Origin: Ophiocordyceps camponoti-saundersi (nom. inval.)
Taxonomy: Eukaryota > Ascomycota > Sordariomycetes > Hypocreales > Ophiocordycipitaceae
Direction of reading: 5' to 3'
NCBI GenBank assembly: GCA_003339415.1
Contig: PDHQ01000031.1
Span: 139,290 to 203,289, forward strand
DNA: 64,000 nucleotides
The notes beneath the pieces are model-generated. The model did no database searches. It was not told the origin of the DNA and saw only the letters and a list, made by a program, of their open reading frames with translations. The translations under genes and the position numbers were made by a program. Numbering within the stretch: the first letter of the stretch is position 1; the number at the start of each line of letters is the position of its first letter. Below are positions 1-9,621 of this stretch, piece by piece.

Positions 1-1545
1 AGGCTGTGGGAGGAGGGGAGACCATCGGCCCGCTTGAACATGCTTTGAATGTCGTTCATGTCGAGCCCGCGGCCGACGGCGAGCTCTTCCAGCGACTGGC
101 AGAGGTGGGCGAGGGCGGCCACGTGCGACGAGTCCATCCGGCTTCCCCGGAGATTCAGGGACCGGAGGGTCGGAGGGAGATGCGAAAGCAGCGCGTCCAC
201 GTCATCCTTTCCCAGCAAGAGGTGATTGACCGAGTCGGTGGCGAGGCTGAGAAAGACGAGGGAATCAATCGCAGCGGGGTGGGTCTTGATGAACCTCACG
301 ATCACATCGGACGAAAGCTCCTTGCACTTTGTAAGGTTCAAATGGGTGAGTCTCGCGGTGCGAGGGATGGCCTCAAGCGCCTGGTCCGTGATGCGCGTGC
401 CGGCCACATCCAGATGGGTAAGCCGAGTGAGTCGGGGAAGCAGCGTCTCGAAGACGGCAGAGGGAAGGCTCAAGCACTTGTGGAGGGACAACTTGGTGAT
501 GGTGAGCGTGTCAGGCCAGGGCCCAGCGAGGACGGACATGAAGGAGTCCTTGAAGGCAGGCGAGGAGCATCCGCAAAGGTCAAGGGCCCGCAGCTGTGGC
601 ATATCGAAGAGCACCTTGGCAAGGACATTAGGGCTGAGATCGTCGTCGATGTACTCCTGCGCCAGAAACTCTTGAAGGTGGGGGGTGAGCTGGAGGCAGT
701 GGGCAAGCGTGTCGGAGGTCAGGTTCTGGGTCTGTGCACGCTCGCTGGCGGTCGAGAAGATCATGGACGGGTTGAAGTGGCTGAAGTCGAGGCGGCGGAC
801 GATGGTGGCGAGGGCCGGGTAATTGTCAATGGTAGTGAGGAATTTGCGGAAGATGCGCGAGTGGGGGATGGTAATGTGGCGGTAGAGAATATCGAGGGTG
901 GCGGCGTGCATGGCGCGGGACGTCAAGAGGATGGCCATGAGGTCGGCATTACGGGGAGTGAGGCCATTGGGGGGTATCTCGATAACCAAGAGGTCGATGA
1001 TGGCGCCTACAATAGCCAACAGTCAGCTTCCCGGAGCGTACGCCCCATCATGTCGAAGCCGGTACCACGGGCGACGCACCAAGAACCTCGGCCGGAAGGG
1101 TCTCGAGGGGCGACAAGCCGCTCGCGTGAGACAGCCTACTCTCCTTAACAGGCGAGACAGGCCGTCCGTCGTCCCACAAGACGTGCAGCTTGTGCAGATC
1201 CTCACAGCTGCGGCTGACGCGCCGCCCCTTGATGGGAATCTGCTTCCAACCCTTGAAGCTATCCGAGGGGAACCAGAAGCCATGAAGCCTACTCTGCGGC
1301 TGCGTCAGGGGCGGCCTGAAGGAGAACTCTGGCTTTTCGGCCGAAGGGGAATCGTCGAAGACGGCCTCGGGAGCGTCAATGTACGACGACACCTTGGACC
1401 GGGTGAAAGTCTGAGCGAGGCCATCGTCGTTTTCTCGCACCGACGAGAAGGACGATCGAGAGCCGGCGTCGGAGGGGGAGAACTCGCGGACTGGCCGAGG
1501 CTTGACGGAGACCCTAGGGGCTGGGGCACCGCTGCCAGTTGCCAT
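1..1545 (-). CDS. F-box/leucine-rich-repeat protein, 3' part outside the window
   Basis: Partial gene read from 1545 down to the window edge. Exon 1 is 1545..1080 and exon 2 is 1006..<1. The 73 bp intron (1079..1007) has donor GTGCGT and acceptor TTGTAG; joining restores an F-box-like start (LPAEVLGAIIDLL, about residues 150-162). Exon 2 then reads as successive leucine-rich repeats of the cysteine-containing kind (LRALDLCGCSSP, LTHLDVAGTRITDQALEAIP, LTHLNLTKCKELSS). The first 140 residues are Ser/Pro-rich and look disordered. F-box/LRR proteins of this design are usually substrate receptors of SCF ubiquitin ligases; yeast Amn1 is an LRR relative that inhibits mitotic exit. The family assignment is good, the substrate is unknown. 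The start was chosen as the first ATG of the long frame. The C-terminus cannot be judged. Confidence 0.8.
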
Positions 1546-2718
1546 GTAACGATCGGTGGATTCACGAAGGGCGATGGAGAGGAGGAGGAGGTTTGACGGC
1601 AGAGGTTATTCAGATGAAGGGAAGACAGTCAGGGGCGGTAATAGATGGAGAGAAGGAGGGAGAGCAAACGATCACTCAAGAGAACACGGGGAAGGTAGAG
1701 AAGAAAAATAAAAGAGGAGGCGGAGAAAGAGGAGATGCAGCGGGGCCGAAGTTTTTACACGGGAGTTGTACGGATAGGCAAGTGGGAAGAAATTTTTTTT
1801 AAAGTTAGCCATCGTGACGACAACAAGCTCCACAGCCCGCCAAAGCTCTCGACTCATCACTGATCAGGGAGAGGAGGCCGCTCCGTACGTAATGGAAACA
1901 GGGGAGGGGGAGGCGAAAGTTGTTGCGTGCGAGGAGGGGAGTCATGTGGCGCATTCTCCTGATTGTCCGCGCTCTGACTCGGGAGTTTCATGCAAATACT
2001 AACATACCTACCTACATGTGTATGTATGCATTTATGTATGTAATTATGAGGTAAGACTGGGAAAGGGGGGAGGGAATGGATAGATGAATGACGATGACGA
2101 CGCCGAAGTCGGACGACGACGACGATGGTGATGACGATGAAGATGAAGATGAAGATGAAGATGATGGATCGACGTATACGGCCATGTTGTATGTACAATG
2201 CGCCCAGGTATACACCTACGGTGACCTACCCACCTATCTAGGAGGCTTTTCCTTTAACCCCCTTGTCCCTTTTTTTTTCCCTTTTACTTCCCCGAATGGC
2301 GAACAAAGTCTCCCTCCTATTCGAGGCAATGCGCCAACAATAGGGCCCCCCCCCCCCCCCCTGTCGAATGCGACCCAAGACCCTTGATTATTCCCCAGAA
2401 TACCGCGCTCCGGGGCTGCGGTTCGGCCGCGGTCGCTAAGCCCTGTCTGTGCTAGACGAGCGGCACCACGTGCCACCTCGACCTCGACCTTTCACAACAC
2501 GTGGGCCAATGTCTCGCCCTCCTGTTACGTACAACAACATACTTGGCTTCCGCACTTATCCCCTTTGACTTCGTCCTAAGCGCCCGACCCAACGCATCCA
2601 AGATGGGAACAGCCAACACGCCCAAAGCAAAAAAAAAAAACATGAAGAAACAAGAAACGACGATGCCGAAAGCCTCTCCCTATCCCTCTTTGTCTCCCTC
2701 TCTCAGCGGCTCCCTCTC
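1546..2718. other. Intergenic region with GAT/GAA microsatellite
   Basis: About 1.2 kb between the start of the F-box/LRR gene and the stop of the ING gene. It holds purine-rich DNA at 1570-1740, a (GAT/GAA)n microsatellite at about 2084-2168 and a poly-C run at 2346-2360. I see no convincing gene. Confidence 0.6.
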
Positions 2719-4863
2719 TCAGCGGCTCGTCGCCTTCTTCCCTCCCATCTTCAGCCGATCCTTGCAGTCCTCGCAGTACCATTTCGCTATGCCGGCGCCA
2801 CGTCAGCTTCAATTCTCTCTCAGTAGAGCCTCACAGATGCTTGCTTACTCTTCGAGCCGGGGGCTACTTTGAGGCCGACGCAGGCCAGATGAAACCATTC
2901 ACGCGCGCATCCGTCTGCATCGCACGCTACCATCTCGCCGTAGCTGACGCTATTGCAATAGCAATATGTTGGTTCGTCCGCGTCAACGTCGCCCTCGTCC
3001 TCTCCATGCATGCTGCTGCTTGCCTCCTCGTCCACATTGTGAGAGACTGCTGCTGTGTTGCCTCTCTTTTGCTGCTTCTTAGTTCCGTTGCCACCATCCG
3101 TATTTCTCGACGACCTCGGCCGCATCAACTCCTGCGCATTGGCCAACGCCGGCGTTGATGGCTTGCTCGTTCGCCCGCTCTTCGTCGTCACCAGTCCCGC
3201 ACTTTGAGGCTGCGGAGGGAACGATTCGCTTTTGGTTTGCGCCTCTTCCGTCTTGCTCTCCTTCTTGGCAGGGCCAGGCGTCGGTCCTCCACCGCCGCCG
3301 CCGCCGCCGCCACCGTCATTCCGATCCCGTTCTCCTTCCTTCGTCGCAGGTTCGGCTTCCTTGAGCGTCTTGTTATCGCCGCCCGTTCGAGGGGCAATGA
3401 GAGCGCTCGGTGCCGCGTCTTGAGGCGCGATGGCCGTGTCCCCGTTGGACTTGTTCATGGCTGAAAGGGTCGCCTTTACTTTCTGGCCTTCTGCGTTGGA
3501 CTGCAACGAGTTCTTTCGCGCGCGCGACGACGCGGGCCGAGGCGCGTTACCGGGAGCGGGGGATGTGCGGAGCCCGCTTTTCGGCTCCGGCAGGGTGGCC
3601 AAAACAGGCGAGGACGCGGTTGAGGGCGGAGCTTGTGATGCACCATTTCTGCGAGGAATAGGCGTGACATGTCAGCTCACGTAGTCTGTGCAAAGATATG
3701 GATGAGGCTCCAGGAGCATGGGCGCGCCCATGTACTGACTTCTTCTTGGCGTGTCCACTGGCTGTGGGCAGAGCTTTTCGCTTCTTGGGCATTTCCGGGA
3801 CCGGCGTTGCCCGCGGGCTGCTCGTCTTGGCCTTAGTCGCATTGCTGCCCACGGTAGCGCGATCCGAGTAGGGCCCGCCGTTTGTGCCGTTTGTAGCCTT
3901 TTCTACCTTGCGTCTCTTCTGAGGCGGGTTGCCATTGGTGGAAGTTGTCCCGGCTGCACCCCCGCCGATTTCGGCAACCTTTCGGGCCTTGCTGGTGTGA
4001 GACTTCTTGCCGGCCTCGGCCCTGTGCCGGCTGTCGTGGTGATCGTCGGCGTCGGAGTCGTGATGTTGATTTTTCTGATTCCGCTTCGCCTGTACCGCCT
4101 GCTTCCTGGCGTCGCTTCTGGCAGCCGCCTCGTCGGCCAGCGCCTGAGCCGCGGCCGAGATGGCGGCCGCCCCATCGCGGCGAGCCCGCTCCGTGTGCGA
4201 CACCTTGCCCGCCATTCGATTCTCGGGGTAAGCCCAGTGCGTAGAGCTTCCCCACTTGGCCTCGTCGCTGAATTCGTTCTCGAGATAAGGCCAAACGTCC
4301 TCGGCGCGAAGGAGCTGCCGCTGAAGGGCCTCGTTGGCGGTGGAGATGACATGGTTTTTCTCTTCCAGCGACACTAGCATCTCCTGAATCCTGAAGGCTG
4401 TCTGTCGGAAAAGCTGTCGGCGAGGGATATTGGACGCGTCGAAGACTCCGTTTGTAGCGGACACATCTTCCGTCGACGACACGGACGCGTCCGCCTGGTT
4501 CGCGGCGACGCCCCAAGGCATCTGACAGTTGCCGTCGAGGCTGGCTCGGGATTCTGGGAGAGGAGCGCCGACAGCGGCGGTCACGAGCTTTGCGAGGTGC
4601 TCCTCGGGCGTGAACAGCTTCGCGTCGACCTCCTTGAGCAGAGTGAAGTGTCGGACAAGTTCTTTCGGGAGGGCAGAGATGGTGTCGGCGAAGTGGGTGA
4701 TGGCGGGAAAGATGGCGATGGGTTGGCTGCCCGACGCGCCGGCGCCGGACGCGTCCCTTCCACCGTCGGCGGCATAGCGGGACGGATTGACGCGCGTCTG
4801 TCGTACGGGTTGGGATCGGCGAAGAGCCGGCCCTTCGGCGGACGCGGGCTTGGCCGACTTCAT
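2719..4863 (-). CDS. ING-family PHD-finger chromatin protein (Pho23-like)
   Basis: Three exons: 4863..3740, 3648..2849 and 2786..2719, giving 663 residues. Introns are 91 bp (GTCAGT...CGCAG) and 62 bp (GTAAGC...CATAG). An ING N-terminal domain lies at about residues 45-110 ([25 protein letters not shown]). A long disordered, Lys/Ser/Ala-rich linker follows, with a poly-Gly run. A C-terminal PHD finger (about 593-649) shows the full C4-H-C3 set: CYC, C-x4-C, H-x2-C and C-x2-C. The final intron splits the PHD finger just before KWYCEDCK, so the unspliced frame lacks the last zinc ligands. ING PHD fingers read H3K4me3 and recruit histone deacetylase (Pho23 in Rpd3L) or acetyltransferase (Yng2 in NuA4) complexes. 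The [14 protein letters not shown] ING domain and large size favour Pho23, but this is inference. Confidence 0.9.
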
Positions 4864-6343
4864 GGCGGCTGTGGGTGCGATACGAAGACGGCTGAAGAAG
4901 GGGAAAGGGAAGAGACGGATAGTGATGGTTAAGAGGTTAAGATATGACAGTAGAGTGCTGAAGCTACTTTACTTCATAGTGGCGCCGAATGTCGGCAGTT
5001 CAGCGGCCCAGATGGCGGCCAGTGTCGAGGCTGTGAGGAGGATGGTGACGGGCCTCAAATCTTGGCTGGTTTGTCTTATCGTTACTCCGAGGGCAGGCGA
5101 ACCTCATGAGCACTTATCTAAGCAAGGCTGATGATGGCGGAGCTGGTTAATCCTCGCATTTGCATGCGTCGGTTAGTAAGCCCGGAAGCGACAGTATCAC
5201 GTGCGCATGGTTGACATGTCTCTGTCTACCCGTTTCTGAAGCCAGAGCCGGGATTCAGCGACGTCAGCCAATCGCAAAGACACAGTGTAACAATGATTAA
5301 CAGCCTGCGATTCTTAGCATTCAGTATCTGCACAGGGAATGACCTCTCAGAACTCAGTCTAGGCCTACCATGGCAGCGGCAAGATCCGATCCGAAAGGGG
5401 AGAAGGGGGGGGCGTGTCGTGGCTTGAATTGATGGCCCATTTCGTCAGCCCTCGAGATGTATTCCGCGGCATACGTCATCATTCGAAAGTCTCTCCTAAA
5501 TGAAGTCATCGTCAATTCTAAGGTTTGCCCGCTCAGCCCAGAGTTGTCAGTCATTGACCGTCCATTCGTCACCCTACGTCTTTGGTCGCGTTCATCATGG
5601 CTCAGGAAAACTTGTTGTTTCGTCGAAGCAGCCGTTTCATTGTTGCGTCACTCCGACCGATGGCCATCAAATGCTGAGAAACCACTGTATGTATGTATGT
5701 GTATGTACAGAAGCACAAGGTCACAGAAATCCCTGGCCGAGCCCCGAAACTACATAGACTTGGACACAGATCAAATGGCGACGGCTGAAGGGCGGGTATT
5801 CGGGCTACAACGTACACATGTATGTTGGTCCATACATCCCGGACCCTGGCGGCGGCGCCCTTTTCTGCTGTCCACATTCACGGACTCGACGGATCGTGTC
5901 TGGATGGTGCGACTGGTCTTCGTCCGGGGGTGCCGAAGTCTGCGGCAACTCCACCACGTGCTACGACAAGACCTTTGGATGAATGGAAAATTGCCTTCGC
6001 TCAGACGGAGATCAACGTTCCTTTCCTAGTAGTATACGTTGAAGAAATGATTTCAAGTTGCGGGCGACTTGTCATTCATCTTTGCGTAGTAAGGTATATG
6101 TATGTATGTATGTGTATCTGGGCCCTCGAGTCCGAGCCACAAGCTCTACGCAATGAAGGTGGCGCAGTATCTGTATCTTCGGAGTAGACGGATGGATCAG
6201 ACGATCATAATGCTCCTTCTGTGGGCCCCAAGGATTCATGTTGCCTATAAATGCAGGCTGAGCTGTATCTCCTGTTCAGAAGCATCTCCAACTTCATGTC
6301 ATAACCTCGATTTACGTCCTTCACTTCACTTCAAATCGCCAAG
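4864..6343. other. Intergenic region, divergent promoters
   Basis: About 1.5 kb between the ING gene and the next gene on the other strand. It should contain both promoters. Short (TATG)n tracts lie near 5690-5707 and 6092-6113. Open frames here lack domains, signal peptides or splice support, and I do not call a gene. Confidence 0.5.
6246..6251 (+). promoter_or_regulatory. TATA box of the small gene at 6344
   Basis: TATAAA about 98 bp upstream of the ATG at 6344, followed by a pyrimidine-rich leader ending in a favourable AAG-ATG context. Position and sequence fit a TATA-driven fungal promoter, which suggests regulated or strong expression. Confidence 0.6.
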
Positions 6344-6656
6344 ATGCCTCATCACACAGACCCGCAAGCCATGTTCAAGTACTTCGAGAACGCCGGTCAC
6401 ATGAACGAGGCAGTCCGAGATGGCGTGGACAGGGAAAACGCGCAGATCGCCCAGGATCTTGAAGAGCCGTCGGCGGAAGATATCAAGGCCATCGACAAGG
6501 AGCTCGCAGAGGAAAGGGCCAAGGGTAAGTCGGCTGCGGTTCTGTTAACTCAGTTGTTGTTCTGACGTCGTCGTTGTTACAGAACAGAAACTGTATCATT
6601 CCAAGGACAACACCGAGAAGACGGACAAGACGGAGAAGAAGGAAGATGCGAAATAG
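6344..6656 (+). CDS. Small charged protein of unknown function
   Basis: Two exons, 6344..6524 and 6583..6656, giving 84 residues. The 58 bp intron has donor GTAAGT and acceptor TTACAG, and the joined frame ends at TAG 6654-6656. The protein is very hydrophilic and probably helical. It starts [20 protein letters not shown], continues with an acidic middle rich in Glu, Asp and Ala, and ends in an alternating Lys/Thr/Glu/Asp tail. There is no signal peptide, membrane segment or cysteine. I recognise no family. The clean intron, TATA box and strong start context make it a real gene. Composition resembles small stress-associated disordered proteins, but nothing proves that. Confidence 0.75.
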
Positions 6657-6794
6657 GATCGTGCCAGATGCGGAGTAATGGTTGTCTGAAAGCTCCTGAG
6701 GGGTCAGAACGAAATGCAAGGTTTCTTTGTTACCCTACCTCGCAACTATGGTGAGCATTTGATCACTCTCTCGGTATCTGTAGTTGTGATCGTC

Positions 6795-7080
6795 ATGGAT
6801 TGCCAGTTGCGACTCAGAACTCCACTGTTCCGTCCTCGGCCGACCACCGTACCTTGGGGTGCAATGGATGAGTCGTACCAAAATTCCAAGGCATGTGAAG
6901 TTGAAGTGATCGCCATGGCCTGCTGGTCAAGGTCTAACCCCCCTTTACTCCGTCCATGGCCGATCGTTCCGCAACAGTCCCTAATGCGATTATCCTCACC
7001 CATCATACGCCGGCTAAGGGCTGCTGGTTACAGTCTTCAGTCCCCCATGTTCCGTCCTCTGCCAATCATTCCACAATAGC
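6795..7080 (+). repeat. Diverged tandem repeat, three units of about 100-120 bp
   Basis: Three units share a core like CC-CT-TTCCGTCC-C-GCCGATC-TTCC followed by CAAT or similar, near 6820, 6940 and 7050. Spacing is 120 bp and then 102 bp, both multiples of three. One forward frame stays open across all three units and repeats the pattern P-L/M-F/L-R-P-x-P-x-x-x-P. There is no signal peptide or known domain, so I call a decayed repeat rather than a gene. Confidence 0.5.
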
Positions 7081-7234
7081 TCCTGTTACAACCCGGGCTC
7101 GAGTCGCTCCCTAGTGCGCTTTCTAGCTCTCGTGCTTGAAACCAACGGTACTGACATACCCTTCCGCCTTAACGTCTAACGAGCTTGGCCAATGTGCAGG
7201 AGCTCTCACGCCTCACTAGAAACACAGGAGCCTG

Positions 7235-7336
7235 AGACGACAAGCTCTGTTTCTCCCCGAGTCGTATGTATTCGCGGCGCTCTAAAGACGACAAGCTCTG
7301 TTTCTCCCCGAGTCGTATGTATTCGCGGCGCTCTAA
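7235..7336 (+). repeat. Exact 51 bp tandem duplication
   Basis: The 51 bp unit starting AGACGACAAGCTCTG occurs at 7235-7285 and again without mismatch at 7286-7336, followed by the first five bases of a third unit. Two identical units point to a recent duplication. The unit is 17 codons long, so local frames stay open, but no coding signal supports a gene. Confidence 0.85.
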
Positions 7337-8433
7337 AGACGGGCGGTCTCGCCAAAGAACACGGGCAACAGATTGTAAAACTCTCTTCCCGGTTGTACTA
7401 ACTGGCTCGTCCATGGAATCGACGTCATGGTTTCCGAAGGGCAGATGTGTTTTTGTCCATCTTGTTGAAATGCCAGCGACCGTCGTCAAGCTCTGTGCGG
7501 CTCTTTTCCCTGTAAGACGAACAGCCGGACCATGCCAGGCAGCAAAGGACTCCTTTCACATCCCCTTTTCCTAGCCCTTGCACATAGTTTAATATGACAA
7601 ACCGGAGTCATATAATCGTGGTCCTTTTCCACCGACGGACTTTAACCAACTAGGTTTCACACCATATGTCTAGATGATATCATAAGACAGAGTCATTTCG
7701 CATACAACTATCGCGTATAACTAATTACATGTGCCGTCTACGGTTAATCCTTGTTTACTCTTGTCTTTTCTGGGACTGTCAAAAGTTCTTGGACCGAAGA
7801 TGCCAGGAAAGAGGGCCGAGGTAAGTTGACGCACATCTACAGTACTTTATTCGGTGGCTTTACGGCGGAAATAACCGTCATTACTGTGAGGACTATGTTG
7901 AGCCACAGAGGAACTATGTAGGTAGTGAGTGAGTTGTACTACTTCCTCAGAGGGCCCCTTATCAAGCTGTAGATGGGAATACTTAGTAGGTAGATAGGTA
8001 CTTGATTCTCATGTATTGAATAGAGGTATAACTATACAGAATAATAGCAGAGATTTCTATTGACCAAGACAAAAAAAAGGCTGCGGCTTGTTGAAGTATT
8101 CCCCCGGTCTGAGTGGTGTGTAGTGCTGGATATAGAGGTCCCCCTTAACACCTGGCTCAGCACGATCCTACATGTACCGGACGCCAAGACCCGTTGAATT
8201 CATCCCAACCAAGCTCCTTTCTTCAGTCCTTCTCATAGGTACCTATGTAGGTAGTATGCATGACTCTTGCGTTACGACTGTGCAGCACGACCTCACAGCC
8301 TAGATTAGGGAGTCGCGGATTCTCAGCCGGATGTGCCCCCAATGCACACACATGCCCTTGCTCACCATCGAACAAACAGCCTACGTGGCGTCTTCAAATT
8401 ACCATTACTACCGCATAAAGTCTCCGGCCAACG

Positions 8434-8784
8434 CTATTCTTCCTTACACGACTTCCCGCGGTACTGCTTCACCCAGCAATACCCCCTCTTACAGGGATAA
8501 GTACCCTCGCTCTTCATCTCCAAGCAGCTCTCCTTTCCCCAATCGATCCTCAAGATGGCCTTGGAGTCCTCGATGGCGATGCAGATGCTAGCCGGTCTGT
8601 TGGCTTTAACTTTGTAGCAACCGACGTCACGCAGCCTATCGATGATGAAGAACTCTTTCTGGGCGTGAAGGATGCCAGATCGGTAGCAATGTATACCATA
8701 ACGGCATATCTCGATGATTTTGAGTTTCCCGCCGATGCTGAGTCCCAGTAGCATCGTGAGAAGGAGGGTGAAGTCGACTCGCAT
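8434..8784 (-). CDS. Small secreted 8-cysteine protein (effector candidate)
   Basis: Single exon, 116 residues. It starts with a short positively charged N-terminus and a hydrophobic stretch (residues 5-18) typical of a signal peptide. The remaining roughly 97 residues carry eight cysteines, at positions 27, 33, 56, 68, 87, 98, 103 and 113. The even count would allow four disulphides. The mature part is basic and ends in KSCKEE. I recognise no family. Small size, secretion signal and cysteine richness fit a secreted fungal effector or antimicrobial-type protein. It lies at the edge of a run of secreted-protein genes on the same strand. Its cysteine spacing does not match the module of the large neighbouring protein. 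Confidence 0.65.
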   Translation of the reverse strand: MRVDFTLLLTMLLGLSIGGKLKIIEICRYGIHCYRSGILHAQKEFFIIDRLRDVGCYKVKANRPASICIAIEDSKAILRIDWGKESCLEMKSEGTYPCKRGYCWVKQYRGKSCKEE

Positions 8785-9621
8785 TTCTTTCTGTCAGTGT
8801 CTAACTGCGGATGGCTTGCCCTCGAAACTCCTGTTGTTGACACAAAGAGAAGGGGAGAATGTATGTGACTTATGATATAAACACCAAGTAAAGGAATTAA
8901 GGGACCGAGCAGCAATGTCTACGAAAAGGGGAGGGGGAAAGCACACCCTATTACATATCTGCGAAGAGAACTCTCGGCCTTTAAGGTTAAACCGAATTGT
9001 ATGAAAGATGACCAAAAAAGTCTGCTAATCATTACCTGCATGTCCTGCCTGAAGGCTTCCTCGTCATGTAATAAAACTACCTACGTGATGCTGACAATGG
9101 GCCGCTGTAGGGAGGGCTTCGGTAGTAAGATTACCGTGTAAGGCCTGGAGATATAGGGAGCCCTTTCTTTCCGTATCCATTCCCTATCTCGAGTCCCCCT
9201 TTTTATTCCGTGTTTCCTTTCCTCCGGTCCCTGCCATTGACCCTGTTGATCCGTTCGGCTTGGTTAGATAAAAACACTGACATTGACGTGTAGTTGGTCG
9301 TCATTCTTGGTTGCAAGAAGGGCGGTGACATCATCTTCAACTGGCGATACGTCCATGTCTGTGAAGGGCCAAGAGTCTATGAACTTTCTTCAACGTCTTT
9401 GGGTTCATATATGTGTATCCCATTAACCCTGACAAAAGAACTATCTGCCGGTTTCGAAACCTAGTATAAACTAATACATACATGCAGTCGGAAAGTATGG
9501 ACGGAACGGAAAAGAAGAAGGAGAATAATAACAAGATGAAGGAGAAGAAGAAAGTAAAAGAAGAAGAATAAGAAGAGAATAAGAGGAAAGAAGATAGACC
9601 CGTGTCCCAATCGATGGTCCT
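8785..9621. other. Intergenic region
   Basis: About 840 bp between two minus-strand secreted-protein genes. It holds the promoter of the 8-cysteine gene and, near 9505-9595, an (AAG/AAGA)n-rich stretch downstream of the giant gene. No gene seen. Confidence 0.5.

Larger units (their letters stand above)
6657..8433. other. Gene-free stretch with decayed repeats
   Basis: About 1.8 kb. It carries the diverged tandem repeat at about 6795-7080 and the exact 51 bp duplication at 7235-7336. AT-richer DNA with GTAGG/TAGATAGG motifs follows from 7600 to 8330. No gene could be supported. Confidence 0.5.

Noticed and set aside
6..1148. Long plus-strand frame of 380 codons
   Set aside because: It is the shadow of the F-box/LRR gene on the minus strand, which has splice signals and LRR content. 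The plus-strand product is Gly/Glu/Val-rich without a domain.
5457..6029. Plus-strand frame of 190 codons in the ING-to-6344 spacer
   Set aside because: It includes a (TATG)n tract, has no domain or signal peptide, and its composition is uneven.
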